Origin: Dendrophyllia cribrosa
Lineage: Eukaryota > Cnidaria > Anthozoa > Scleractinia > Dendrophylliidae
Length of the DNA stretch: 64,000 bases
Direction: 5' to 3'
Assembly: GCA_024195265.1 (NCBI GenBank)
Contig: JAJLRJ010000006.1
Location: 26,516,270 to 26,580,269 of the forward strand
The notes beneath the pieces are model-generated. The model made no database searches. It worked only from the letters and a program-made list of their open reading frames with translations, and was not told where the DNA came from. Position 1 is the stretch's first letter. Every line of letters begins with the position of its first letter. Made by a program: the position numbers and the translations under genes. Positions 60,901 through 62,869 of this stretch are shown piece by piece.

Positions 60901-61700
60901 ATTCTCTATTGTGTAATTAACAGTGATTAAAAAAAAACCTTTTACAGCAATAATTTATATAGTAAAAACAAAATTTCTCGTTATATTACCAAATTTCTAA
61001 ATAAATCGGCTGCCTTACATAGTTCACATTAAATAAAATAAAAAACAAAATAAAACAAACTATTTATTTGCTAAATGAATGGGGTTAGTTTCTAGAGAAA
61101 CTGTTAGTTTCTAGAGAAACTCTGATTCGCTCCGACGAAGGGCTAGCGCTCGAAACGTCAGCTATTTGAATCTTTTTACGGTGGTCAATTTACCTTATCG
61201 ACTCAGTCGATAAAACTAAATTCACATGGATCCTTATTAGGCTGTTTTTTGCAAATCCGATAGCAAAGTTCCATTTACAGTACTTTAGGTTACTGCTCGA
61301 TATTTATCACCTTCCGGTGCCCACTTACCATTTTCGGCGCAGTACCTCGTCGAACAAGCCGGTGTGGGGTACAACTTATAAACATAGAAGCCTGTGCAGT
61401 TTATCACACGAATGGTATTTGACCATGCACAATCGGAGTTAGCCGAGACGTAGCATACTGTTCTCTCCACGTCTTTGTCTTCGACTGTTGGATGCGTTTC
61501 GTTTATCCAACTAGGCATATTGGTGTTGCAGCGGTTTGAAGAAGGGGGTACTTCCGGTATGGAGGACCCAGCTTGGCCAGTGAACCGGTACCAGCCAATT
61601 GAGATGTGCGAGTCACAAACGACACTGCCTTCCGAATTCATATAACCGATGAACCTATCCGGCGAATTAAGTTCAGTGTAACCACTGCAATGAGGATCTC
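14986..61700 (-). CDS. Polycystin-1-family receptor/channel, 20 coding exons found (5' end missing)
   Basis: Join of exons listed separately below, about 7.4 kb of coding sequence and 2,473 residues. Approximate order: D8C 1-124; seven cbEGF 125-432; REJ region 433-930; GAIN with GPS about 930-1425 (HLT at the cleavage site); TM1 about 1445-1465; PLAT about 1480-1600; TM2-6 about 1660-1905; polycystin extracellular domain about 1918-2135; TM7-11 about 2135-2370; coiled coil near 2420-2450. Every predicted junction joins in phase. Polycystin-1 relatives self-cleave at the GPS and pair with PKD2-type channels at membranes or cilia; REJ members are known from sea-urchin sperm and mammalian testis, so a sensory or gamete role is possible but inferred. 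The gene lacks Ig-like PKD repeats and LRRs in view. Start codon and signal peptide were not found. The D8C join and the exon at 26363 are the least certain parts. Confidence 0.82.
16551..16640. repeat. Dispersed repeat copy (GGCTCxTATGAGCCAAC type)
   Basis: CAAAGGCTTTTATGAGCCAACT followed by GAAACGCTACAAATAAAAGATT matches the segment at about 54264-54330 closely; shorter relatives are at about 44363 and 62335. The core is a small palindrome. Confidence 0.6.
17575..18475. mobile_element. Long-hairpin MITE interrupted by a nested insertion
   Basis: The left side (17575-17800, from GTGCCCCTGTGATCAAATTT through GGCCGCCATTAATCAACC to AAAATACCTCACGGGTTG) is mirrored on the right in two parts: about 17895-17977 and 18348-18450. 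The gap between those parts is the insertion at 17978-18344. The element lies in the last intron (16485-18773) of the polycystin gene. No ORF beyond short frames inside the repeat. Confidence 0.82.
17978..18344. mobile_element. Tandem pair of Harbinger-like MITEs inserted in the hairpin
   Basis: Begins AGGCTGGTTTTCACTAGCGC and ends with the complement; flanked by TTA on both sides (17975-17977 and 18345-18347), the TWA duplication typical of PIF/Harbinger elements. Inside, the roughly 160-bp palindromic unit (CACAAGCCAACATACGCAG ... CTGCGTATGTTGGCTTGTG) occurs twice in a row, nearly identical, plus an extra copy of the right terminus (18322-18344). Confidence 0.85.
18774..18942 (-). CDS. Polycystin gene exon: start of the extracellular polycystin domain
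   Basis: 169 bp, phase 0 at the acceptor (TTTCAG|GTAACC) and phase 1 at the donor (AAGA|GTAAGT). Encodes about 56 residues with [11 protein letters not shown] and [15 protein letters not shown]; the latter matches the (L/V)(V/I)G-x-(P/A)-x(2)-RQLR signature at the beginning of the polycystin domain in PKD1 and PKD2 proteins. A+GT across the intron makes Ser, continuing into the last exon. Confidence 0.92.
18991..19015 (+). repeat. tRNA-like A-box fragment (SINE head?)
   Basis: GGCGCCGTGGTGTAGCGGTC resembles the acceptor stem and A box of a tRNA or tRNA-derived SINE. No B box follows, so it is at most a truncated copy in an intron. Confidence 0.3.
19697..21010 (-). CDS. Polycystin gene exon: PLAT domain and TM2-TM6
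   Basis: 438 codons, phase 0 at both ends (TTGTAG|ATG; ACG|GTAAGG). The PLAT/LH2 domain, about residues 1-120 of the exon, shows [20 protein letters not shown], the [15 protein letters not shown] strand pair and [14 protein letters not shown]. In polycystins this cytosolic domain sits between TM1 and TM2 and binds lipid or protein. Hydrophobic segments follow: [68 protein letters not shown] and [15 protein letters not shown]. The loop [16 protein letters not shown] is acidic, and the following [17 protein letters not shown] stretch is basic. Order and size agree with PKD1L/PKDREJ proteins. Confidence 0.95.
21461..21697 (-). CDS. Polycystin gene exon: second half of GPS and TM1 (GC donor)
   Basis: 79 codons, phase 0 at both ends. 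It begins [20 protein letters not shown]: the C-x-C-x-HLT-x-F motif is the GPS autoproteolysis site, with cleavage expected between Leu and Thr. The membrane segment [20 protein letters not shown] follows, then basic [11 protein letters not shown], making this TM1. The donor is AAG|GCAAGT, a GC rather than GT. No GT in reach keeps both frame and consensus, and the GC form matches donor consensus at all other positions. Confidence 0.9.
21878..21997. repeat. AT microsatellite beside an inverted repeat
   Basis: An (AT)n run (about 21873-21909) is followed by a hairpin, CCTATACAAACCTTTCTAATTTTTG ... paired with its complement ending near 21995, with a loop of about 30 bp around GTTCATTACGCAATGAAC, itself palindromic. 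Confidence 0.75.
22160..22650. repeat. Copy of a roughly 450-bp TTAA-type repeat family
   Basis: Shares long stretches with 44899-45340: GTAACGAGATATGA, AAACGCTACC, TAGTAAAATCCAAGATGGC, ATATAACAGGCT and CCGAAATATTGTAACACC. The right end GTACGTCCGAGGTTTAAAC resembles the TTAA-bounded end ACGTCCGAGGGTTAA at 61794-61808. The 66-residue frame inside is not a gene. Confidence 0.65.
22816..23556 (-). CDS. Polycystin gene exon: GAIN domain and first half of GPS
   Basis: 247 codons, phase 0 at both ends (CAACAG|ATG; AAG|GTACCC). It encodes a beta-rich extracellular segment with several NxS/T sites and, near the end, [20 protein letters not shown], the C-x2-W ... W-x3-GC half of the GPS motif. The second half follows on the next exon. 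A duplicated basic phrase, [10 protein letters not shown] then [10 protein letters not shown], lies upstream of the GPS; RQRR resembles a furin-type site, but its use is unproven. Confidence 0.9.
24325..24549 (-). CDS. Polycystin gene exon: GAIN region
   Basis: 75 codons, phase 0 at both ends (TTACAG|GAG; AAG|GTGAGC). It begins [20 protein letters not shown] and continues with [18 protein letters not shown], the helix-then-strand pattern (a run of the type xxIxTPxxxxxVxK) seen in GAIN domains before the GPS. The frame joins the next exon (22816-23556) directly. Confidence 0.8.
25545..27344. mobile_element. 1.8-kb TIR-bounded segment enclosing a coding exon
   Basis: About 95 bp at the left (TAAGAGAGTGTCCAC ... 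CCAGGCAGGAGGTGATAATA ... CAAATCACCGATTTCGCTCA ... GAGGGTCATG) recur inverted at 27250-27344 with roughly 90% identity by eye. The right interior (about 27110-27260) is related to the repeats at 22350-22560 and 45050-45250. The polycystin exon 26363-26524 lies inside. No transposase ORF is seen. Confidence 0.75.
26363..26524 (-). CDS. Polycystin gene exon inside inverted repeats: helical GAIN segment
   Basis: 54 codons if the acceptor is ACAAG|GTAGCA and the donor TAT|GTATCA (phase 0-0). The overlapping donor AT|GTATGT is closer to consensus but breaks phase with the next exon. It encodes a mostly helical run, including [20 protein letters not shown] and [13 protein letters not shown], which joins smoothly to [13 protein letters not shown]. 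Skipping it keeps the frame. The frame is open on both sides and the acceptor's pyrimidine tract is poor. It is more likely real than not, because helical content and phase fit. Confidence 0.6.
27593..27739 (-). CDS. Polycystin gene exon: GAIN/REJ-end region
   Basis: 49 codons, too short for a standard ORF scan, phase 0 at both ends (CCTTAG|AAA; AAG|GTATAA). Encodes [20 protein letters not shown] followed by [20 protein letters not shown] and SASGHSSK. Amphipathic helices of this kind occupy the start of the GAIN region in PKD1-like proteins. Both splice sites match consensus and phases agree with the neighbours. Confidence 0.8.
28048..28185 (-). CDS. Polycystin gene exon: GAIN/REJ-end region
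   Basis: 46 codons, phase 0 at both ends (GAACCAG|ATT; ATG|GTAACC). Encodes [40 protein letters not shown] and NCNDAM, helical with a C-x2-C pair. It lies just 70 bp from the right-hand 9-bp duplication of the large intronic transposon, so that transposon inserted close to its acceptor. Confidence 0.8.
28457..28850 (+). pseudogene. RecQ-type helicase fragment (broken)
   Basis: From ATG at 28457, 50 codons including [20 protein letters not shown] resemble the start of a RecQ-type superfamily II helicase. Where the Walker A loop (GxGKS/T) should be there is CCGGCKY, then a stop at 28607. The similarity resumes after about 50 bp at [20 protein letters not shown] and continues through [18 protein letters not shown] (motifs Ia/Ib region). 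The ATP-binding loop is lost and the frame is split, so it cannot encode a working helicase. It was probably captured or carried by the surrounding transposon. Confidence 0.65.
28915..29080. repeat. Minisatellite of palindromic AGCCGTTCGAACGGCT units
   Basis: About four copies of a roughly 50-bp unit, each with the palindrome GCCGTTCGAACGGC (some with one substitution) followed by an A-rich spacer ending AAATATTCA or AAATCTTCA. It lies inside the MULE-like element, 3' of the helicase fragment. Confidence 0.85.
29357..29853. mobile_element. Foldback element carrying a THAP exon
   Basis: About 120 bp at the left (GTTGCGCATGAGACTAGGTC ... TTGCACTATGGGGCTGTTTT ... ATGGCGTCTG ... AGCTGTGATCTTGTC) recur inverted at about 29725-29853. 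The unique core between the arms is the THAP coding sequence. The repeat includes the region just before the THAP start codon, so the 3' arm is an inverted copy of the THAP gene's own 5' flank. Confidence 0.8.
29480..29800 (+). CDS. THAP-domain zinc finger (transposon-derived), truncated
   Basis: 106 codons from ATG at 29480. The THAP C2CH finger is complete to the eye: CCVPGCSN (first Cys pair), [20 protein letters not shown], then TRICGAHF (the C-x2-H half) and [10 protein letters not shown] in the place of the AVPTF-like box. THAP domains bind DNA sequence-specifically and are found in P-element-type and related transposases. The last 28 or so residues are encoded by the inverted arm and are probably not native. 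A transposase catalytic part is missing. Confidence 0.7.
   Translation: MGEFSCCVPGCSNKRSNSQNMNFHTLPSDPKVKKAYVRLIRNAILKKDAPSTRICGAHFPRGVRMNGNELPPIFPWTIIPFSTRSQLRFTSWADAICLNCVLKTAP
30265..30480 (+). pseudogene. C-terminal piece of a PIF1/Helitron-type helicase
   Basis: On the + strand, [20 protein letters not shown], then [15 protein letters not shown], resembles the end of PIF1-family helicases (the GxxYVALSRV motif followed by the last beta strand). In-frame stops follow (two TGA/TAA codons after LTS, one TAG further on), yet the frame stays related ([17 protein letters not shown]). The 140-aa frame on the opposite strand is a shadow. Probably a captured or independent transposon remnant. 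Confidence 0.5.
30762..30905. repeat. Palindromic MITE (GGTAGATAGCGCTATCCACC type)
   Basis: Arms AGGTAGATAGCGCTATCCAC, GGATAAATCACTATCCAGCG and GATAA form a hairpin with the complement ending at about 30890; the outer CCGGTTTTTTAAAAG and CTACCATTTGAACAACCGG extend it. About 140 bp, without coding potential, nested in the MULE-like element. Confidence 0.85.
32212..32427 (-). CDS. Polycystin gene exon: end of REJ region
   Basis: 72 codons, phase 0 at both ends (CTGCAG|GTG; TTG|GTACGT). Encodes [20 protein letters not shown], then [20 protein letters not shown], an alpha-helical stretch of the kind that follows the REJ beta domains in PKD1/PKDREJ proteins (repeats with an L-x3-GD...A-x-L-x3-L pattern). 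It joins in phase to the exon at 37801. Confidence 0.85.
33636..34202 (-). other. Two adjacent minus-strand ORFs of unknown function
   Basis: A basic frame (33879-34202) starts after a possible acceptor (AAAATAG|AAACCC) and ends at a consensus donor, CC|GTAAGT. It carries [18 protein letters not shown] and [21 protein letters not shown] second frame (33636-33863) has a strongly acidic run ([20 protein letters not shown]). Both lie in a polycystin intron of over 5 kb. Charge-rich composition suggests a nuclear or transposon-encoded protein; no family is recognised. They could be exons of a nested gene or remnants of one mobile element. Confidence 0.3.
34500..34916 (+). pseudogene. SAP-like motif ORF fragment with acidic tail
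   Basis: 138 codons open from 34500 to TGA at 34914. It begins [20 protein letters not shown] followed by [20 protein letters not shown] and KKVKAIIRH, resembling a SAP-type helix-turn-helix (L-x3-ELKxYLxxHGL...KxxLxxxIxxH). A D/S/E-rich tail follows. Stops in frame just upstream and the lack of a start codon point to the 3' end of a longer, broken gene. This type is often transposon-associated, which is an inference here. Confidence 0.45.
35090..36112. mobile_element. 1-kb element with palindromic end, copy 1
   Basis: Starts TTTGTTCTTTTCGGGGGGAATATATTACATAACCCC and ends at a near-perfect palindrome of about 100 bp (36003-36105: GGCCTGAAGCGAGGGGTTAT, GAATAAATCACATAACCCCT). A second hairpin (AGCTAATTAAAATGCGAGGG and TTATGTATTAATATGCA, 35200-35302) lies near the left end. 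A related element is at 55150-56040. No intact ORF. Confidence 0.7.
36188..36208. repeat. Poly-G tract
   Basis: About 19-20 consecutive G after CACCCTTTTGAGG; the surrounding sequence (CTTTTGAGGGG... then CATGTGAAAAAA) resembles the poly-G-centred repeat at 63829. Confidence 0.8.
36465..36665. repeat. Degenerate repeat with internal GAGGTTCGTTAT phrases
   Basis: The motif CGTTATATCGGTG / CGTTATAACGAGGATTTCGT / GTATCGAGGTTCGTTATTTT / GAGGTTCGTTAATTCGAGGT recurs at short intervals. It looks like an eroded MITE with repeated termini. Confidence 0.5.
37677..37796. mobile_element. 120-bp Harbinger-like MITE abutting a splice donor
   Basis: TIRs of about 37 bp: GGCCCGTTTTAAACGTCGAA (37677) and its complement ending at 37796, both followed inward by ATTCACATGTGCCGAA. 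Flanked by TTA on both sides (37674-37676, 37797-37799), the TWA duplication of PIF/Harbinger. On the minus strand the right-hand flank and terminus lie in the donor of the exon ending at 37801. Confidence 0.88.
37801..38374 (-). CDS. Polycystin gene exon: REJ domain, second part
   Basis: 574 bp, acceptor TTTAAG|GTGC (phase 2 in), donor AAG|GTAAGG (phase 0 out). Encodes (R)[35 protein letters not shown] and so on, with the spaced Cys pairs and Y-x-W-x-L strand of REJ repeats, then three further fibronectin-like strand sets ([60 protein letters not shown]). Several NxS/T sites. The donor is partly built from a transposon (see findings). Confidence 0.9.
38446..38588. repeat. Palindromic MITE
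   Basis: CCTTATTCGATGGTTTAACAG at the left and the complement of CTGTTGAGCCATCGAATAAGG at the right, with AATATGCGCGAATACATTTTACGAGTTG partially mirrored inside. About 140 bp, 70 bp upstream of the REJ exon acceptor. Confidence 0.75.
39098..39800 (-). CDS. Polycystin gene exon: REJ domain, first part
   Basis: 703 bp, acceptor CAACAG|GAGAC (phase 1 in), donor CTGAG|GTAAAT (phase 2 out). Hallmarks of the receptor-for-egg-jelly module: [47 protein letters not shown], then [18 protein letters not shown], as in sea-urchin suREJ, PKD1 and PKDREJ. The part before ([10 protein letters not shown] ... [10 protein letters not shown] ... [10 protein letters not shown]) is a preceding strand set. Rich in NxS/T. 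It follows the EGF array directly. Confidence 0.93.
40081..40212 (-). CDS. Polycystin gene exon: calcium-binding EGF 7
   Basis: 132 bp, phase 1-1. [18 protein letters not shown], then [18 protein letters not shown] with six Cys, followed by DKIL. The D-I-D-E-C start and the aromatic residue in the GSF turn are the cbEGF consensus. It is the last EGF before the REJ domain. Confidence 0.95.
40378..40774. repeat. 400-bp MITE (AGGTGCGGTTACAC ends)
   Basis: TTAGGTGCGGTTACAC at the left and the complement of GTGTAACCGCACCTA at the right; inside, CACGGTAAACGGC/GCCGTGGCG and TTACACGCGA phrases are partly mirrored. Lies in the intron between EGF 6 and EGF 7. Confidence 0.75.
41021..41143 (-). CDS. 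Polycystin gene exon: calcium-binding EGF 6
   Basis: 123 bp, phase 1-1. [42 protein letters not shown]. Six Cys and cbEGF consensus. Its first half is closely matched by the broken exon at 51920-51962. Confidence 0.95.
41432..41478 (-). pseudogene. EGF exon relic, 3' half only
   Basis: [15 protein letters not shown] followed by an intact consensus donor, G|GTACGT. The first four Cys, the D-x-D-E-C start and an acceptor are missing; upstream is AT-rich sequence with in-frame stops. This is a truncated member of the EGF exon array. Confidence 0.8.
42904..43032 (-). CDS. Polycystin gene exon: calcium-binding EGF 5
   Basis: 129 bp, phase 1-1 (CTACAG|ATTTC; G|GTATGT); no ATG and too short for a standard ORF scan. 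[44 protein letters not shown]. Six Cys. The spacing between Cys2 and Cys3 is two residues longer than in neighbours (RRGQK). Confidence 0.93.
43055..43999. mobile_element. 945-bp piggyBac-like element (TTAA ends)
   Basis: TTAACCCTTTAGCGCCC at 43055 and the complement of GGGCTGTAAAGGGTTAA ending at 43999; TTAA at both sites. It carries a short + strand coding remnant and otherwise AT-rich sequence. It begins 22 bp upstream of the EGF 5 exon, so it lies almost at that exon's acceptor. Confidence 0.7.
43293..43463 (+). pseudogene. Possible N-terminal remnant of a piggyBac-type transposase
   Basis: [20 protein letters not shown], then [20 protein letters not shown] and an acidic run to a TAG at 43461. 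An acidic, low-complexity N-terminus is usual in piggyBac-derived proteins, and the TTAA ends agree; the catalytic DDD core is absent. Weak evidence on its own. Confidence 0.35.
44899..45340. mobile_element. 442-bp TTAA-bounded MITE
   Basis: TTAACCCTCGGAAGTAC at the left and TATCTGAGGGTTAA at the right, TTAA duplications. The body matches 22160-22650 over several hundred bases (GGTAACGAGATATGA, TAGTAAAATCCAAGATGGC, TTGTAGAGCACATAACAGGC, CGAAATATTGTAACACCAC). Related short form at 61736-61808. Confidence 0.78.
45833..45952 (-). CDS. Polycystin gene exon: calcium-binding EGF 4
   Basis: 120 bp, phase 1-1. [41 protein letters not shown]; six Cys. The loop between Cys1 and Cys2 is short (ESVH). 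Confidence 0.94.
46786..46892. repeat. AAG/GAA microsatellite
   Basis: About 105 bp of GAA/AAG triplets with occasional A insertions, starting 27 bp past the EGF 3 donor. Its translation (poly-Lys/Arg on +, poly-Leu/Phe on -) is not a gene. Confidence 0.95.
46919..47041 (-). CDS. Polycystin gene exon: calcium-binding EGF 3
   Basis: 123 bp, phase 1-1 (CTACAG|ATATC; CAG|GTGCGT). [42 protein letters not shown]; six Cys and an NNT glycosylation site. Confidence 0.95.
47042..50604. other. Part of the EGF 2-EGF 3 intron, no exon recognised
   Basis: No EGF-type exon is seen on the minus strand. GC-richer stretches at 48400-48760 (CGTCATACGCGC, GGACGCTCGGACGGACACAC) and 49900-50320 give ORFs without recognisable domains. 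A short inverted unit around AGCCAGC...GCTGG lies near 47730-47830. Confidence 0.4.
50605..51160 (+). pseudogene. 3' end of a non-LTR retrotransposon (LINE)
   Basis: [15 protein letters not shown], a stop, then [13 protein letters not shown] and, after a frameshift, WNDV match the Cys-containing C-terminal zinc knuckle of LINE reverse transcriptases (C-x2-C ... H/C, with ETIxHLxxDC and FW). About 400 bp of 3' UTR follow, ending TAATAAATAAAGTAACTCG and an A run. It is broken by a stop and a frameshift. Confidence 0.6.
51163..51520. repeat. Tandem repeat, 129-bp unit, about 2.8 copies
   Basis: Unit begins CCTCTGTTTGTGTGGTGT at 51163, 51292 and 51421, and runs through GGCGAAATTTAAGGCTCTTA to AAAACTGCACAGGCTTACCAT. 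Copies are nearly identical, so they are recent. Each full copy ends with ATGGTAAGCC on the minus strand, a good donor-like site, but no EGF coding precedes it. Confidence 0.9.
51630..51803 (-). CDS. Polycystin gene exon: calcium-binding EGF 2 with repeat insertion
   Basis: 174 bp, phase 1-1. [34 protein letters not shown], then an extra run built on NISS and ILSN units before the final CHG. The first five Cys are normally spaced; the sixth is pushed about 20 residues later by a repeat of the type GATATATTGCTCAATATATT, which stays in frame and free of stops. At 58 codons it is 15-17 longer than its sister exons. Confidence 0.88.
51920..51962 (-). pseudogene. EGF exon relic, 5' half only
   Basis: After an acceptor, TTTTTAG|ATGAGG, the sequence [15 protein letters not shown] is very close to the start of EGF 6 ([15 protein letters not shown]) at both base and residue level, but Cys1 is Phe and the second half is replaced by unrelated sequence (KETKNNL). 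A dead exon copy 117 bp upstream of EGF 2. Confidence 0.85.
52037..52436. repeat. 400-bp inverted-repeat element with CpG-rich core
   Basis: CCTCCATTGTTATAACAAATT... at the left against ...AATTTGTTCTGACAATGGAGG at the right. The arms run about 170 bp with ACAGGTG(T/C)AAATATAATTTT and AAATTTCCCGCGCGCCGCCA, ATTTTGAATATTTA mirrored. Confidence 0.85.
53120..53222. repeat. Short inverted repeat
   Basis: AAAATTTTCAAACCAGTTT and AAACTGGTTTGAAAATTTT flank an imperfect hairpin core around GTCTCCGATGATG and CGAATCTGAGAC. Confidence 0.75.
53337..53459 (-). CDS. Polycystin gene exon: calcium-binding EGF 1
   Basis: 123 bp, phase 1-1 (TTCCAG|ATGTC; CG|GTATGT). [42 protein letters not shown]; six Cys. It is the most 5' EGF exon found, separated from the D8C exon by 7.9 kb. 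Confidence 0.94.
53941..54088. repeat. Palindromic MITE
   Basis: ATATCAAACATGAGACACAGTG and CATCACAAGATCAAACA at the left are mirrored by TGTTTGATCTTGTGATG and CACTGTGTCGAATGTTTGAT at the right; about 150 bp. Confidence 0.78.
54264..54640. repeat. Dispersed repeat with tRNA-like B box
   Basis: The left part repeats 16551-16640 (GGCTCCTATGAGCCAACTAG, GAAACGCTCTAAATGAAAGATT). On the minus strand the right part reads ACAGGTTCGAATCCTGGTAG then ATTCTTTTTT, which contains a canonical B box (GGTTCGAATCC) and a T run as in tRNA 3' halves. No acceptor stem or A box pairs with it, so it is a tRNA-derived repeat rather than a tRNA gene. Confidence 0.5.
54641..55149. other. AT-rich intronic stretch, nothing recognised
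   Basis: No ORF with domains, no EGF exon, no clear inverted repeat. The phrase TTTGCACTGGTCAGCGGAAT (about 55053) with AAGAAAAGTTTACAGC also occurs near 17293-17333, so part of it is a dispersed repeat. Confidence 0.4.
55150..56040. mobile_element. 0.9-kb element with palindromic end, copy 2
   Basis: Starts TTTGTTCTTTTCAGGGGAATATATCACATAACCCC (like 35090) and ends at a near-perfect palindrome (55923-56036: GACCAGGAGC/ CCCCTCGTGGCG ... CGCCACGAGGGG). Shared features with copy 1 include GTCTGAAAAG(C/T)TGGG and GCGGCTTTGATTGT. The middle is diverged and non-coding. Confidence 0.7.
56089..56461. repeat. Inverted-repeat element with telomere-like core
   Basis: AAGAATAATGAATAGCATCA, CTTGCAAAGAGCAGCTTG, ATGATATCATTAAT at the left are mirrored at 56400-56461. 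The core holds a run of five CCCTAA repeats (about 56263-56295). A foldback element that contains, or was invaded by, telomeric repeat. Confidence 0.82.
56462..57071. other. AT-rich intronic stretch, nothing recognised
   Basis: No exon, RNA gene or repeat with a visible partner. The short phrase GGTTCATTACGCTTCGC is shared with about 17358 and, in part, with 21947. Confidence 0.4.
57072..57296. mobile_element. 225-bp TTAA-bounded MITE (piggyBac-like)
   Basis: TTAACCCTTTCACTCCCAGAGT at the left and the complement of ACTCTTGGGAGTTAAAGGGTTAA at the right; TTAA at both ends. The terminal CCCTTT resembles the 945-bp element at 43055. Confidence 0.85.
57609..57862. repeat. Nested inverted repeats
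   Basis: TAGTTTGGTGAACGTGTGAA, TTAAGAT at 57662 is mirrored at 57730-57757; an outer pair TTGTTACTGGCAAT (about 57629) and ATTGCCAGTAACAA (about 57850) encloses it. Confidence 0.75.
57863..60522. other. Intronic stretch, no exon recognised
   Basis: Two ORFs of about 100 codons (57935-58237 + and 58393-58698 -) have no recognisable domain. GACCAAATGTTTCG... and GTGTGCGACCAAAATTC phrases (58358 and 58711) form a weak inverted pair. No D8C or EGF-like exon is seen. Confidence 0.4.
60526..60717. mobile_element. Harbinger-like MITE with TAA duplication
   Basis: AGCCTTGTTTCCATATGATC at the left and the complement of GATCATATGGAAACCAGGCT at the right; TAA flanks at 60523-60525 and 60718-60720. GATCGCTACGATCGCTG and GCGCTTGTAGCGAAATGGAC are mirrored. 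The AGxCTGGTTT terminus resembles that of 17978. Confidence 0.87.
61329..61700 (-). CDS. D8C-domain exon (uromodulin/GP2/OIT3 type), likely 5' part of the polycystin gene
   Basis: 124 codons, phase 1-1 (TTGCAG|GAGAT; AATG|GTAAGT). D8C is a secreted domain with eight Cys in uromodulin, GP2, OIT3 and related proteins. Seen: [42 protein letters not shown]...CNT-x2[52 protein letters not shown]. Eight or nine Cys lie at the expected places; the usual CC pair (SNDCCxW) is SDCAW. The final G plus AT of the next exon gives Asp of DVDEC, so it can join EGF 1 in frame. The join spans a 7.9-kb intron and is an inference; it could be the end of a neighbouring gene. Confidence 0.88.
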
Positions 61701-61735
61701 CTGCAACATAAATAAGAAAAGGCTTGTTTAGAAAC

Positions 61736-61808
61736 TTAACCCTCGGACGTTTAAGGTGTAAGTGTGTCAAGGTGGGGAAAAACGTTTGCGTGAACGTCCG
61801 AGGGTTAA
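61736..61808. mobile_element. 73-bp TTAA-bounded mini-MITE
   Basis: TTAACCCTCGGACGTTTAAG at the left and the complement of AACGTCCGAGGGTTAA at the right, TTAA at both ends. The smallest member of the family at 44899; it lies 36 bp upstream of the D8C exon acceptor, where the branch point would be expected. Confidence 0.85.
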
Positions 61809-62329
61809 TAAAGCAAATAGTAGTGAATGTAGTGTAGTCTTACTTTTAAACCCTTGTATACGTGAAAGTGTAATGAACGGGTTATCGGTGGCTAAATAAA
61901 ATTCACCCACTCACTCGCTCCTTCCATCAGCTGTAAACTTAGCGAGTAAATGCTTTGTTACGAATACGTTTCGTAACATGAACAGCTTGAATCCAGCGAT
62001 AACAATAATAAATTTGATGTAAACGAATATAGACAAAAATAAGCTTACAGATGTTTCCTATTTGGAGATTTTAGTGCAACAATAAAATCGATCTGAAAGG
62101 ATTTTGCAACAGGAACACGCGTTTTGATGCTTATCTACCTTAAAATAATAAAATTTTGTCCCTGTCAAGCGTGGGTTCCTCGAAGACCCAAGTTCGAATC
62201 TTCCGAAAGTTCTGTTTTTTTTTCGGCTTCGTCAAAAATCCTTACGTTCAATTTTTAAAAAAAAAATTTCGAACCGTGTCAGTGCCGTAAGCTAACGGCA
62301 ATATTGCGTTACGCGTTAGCATTTCTTCC

Positions 62330-62365
62330 GCACGGGTTGGCTCTTAGGAGCCTTTGATCAGACAT
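62330..62365. repeat. Dispersed repeat copy (GTTGGCTCTTAGGAGCCTTTGA)
   Basis: Inverted relative of the phrase at 54264 and 16551; a further copy is at about 44363 (GTTGGCTCATAGGAGCCTTTAA). Confidence 0.55.
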
Positions 62366-62533
62366 AATTTTAAGCTTTTGTTTCTCCGTGAAAGCACTCA
62401 AAACACTTGTGAAACAATGCTGCAATGAGTTAAGGCGCCACGAGTTCAAGTTGTGTACAGCTTCTTGTTTCATCATGAATTAACCACAGTTAGAGAACAT
62501 ACAGTCGATTCTCTCAAAGACGGACTGTTGAAG

Positions 62534-62649
62534 CCACAAATGTAATAATTGACCACAAATGTAATAAAGCCCTCAAATGTAATAAGGACTGACCATAAAT
62601 GTAATAAAGCCCTCAAATGTAATACTAATTGACCACAAATATAATAATA
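62534..62649. repeat. Short tandem repeat of (ACAAATGTAATAA...) units
   Basis: Five or six units of the type GACCACAAATGTAATAA and GCCCTCAAATGTAATAA in alternation. The minus-strand ORF across it is repeat-driven, not a gene. Confidence 0.85.
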
Positions 62650-62869
62650 GATTTTACTGTGCATTCTTCATGTTGGAACAACAGGGTTACCAGCCCTAAG
62701 TTGTGAGGACCAGGATTTCGCCAGTCATGCATTATCTTTCTCGGTCAACCAAACTCGGACAAACTGAAGTTGTCTATGTAGTGTGTTGGTACTGTGCCAT
62801 AAGTAAGGAACCATTTGACCGAAAGTTTGAAGTTTTAATTTGAATTGAGAAGTTCTCCTTTTGTTTGAT

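Noticed and set aside
62180..62215. tRNA 3' half (CAAGTTCGAATCTTCC)
   Set aside because: Only a B-box-like phrase is present; no cloverleaf can be drawn around it.
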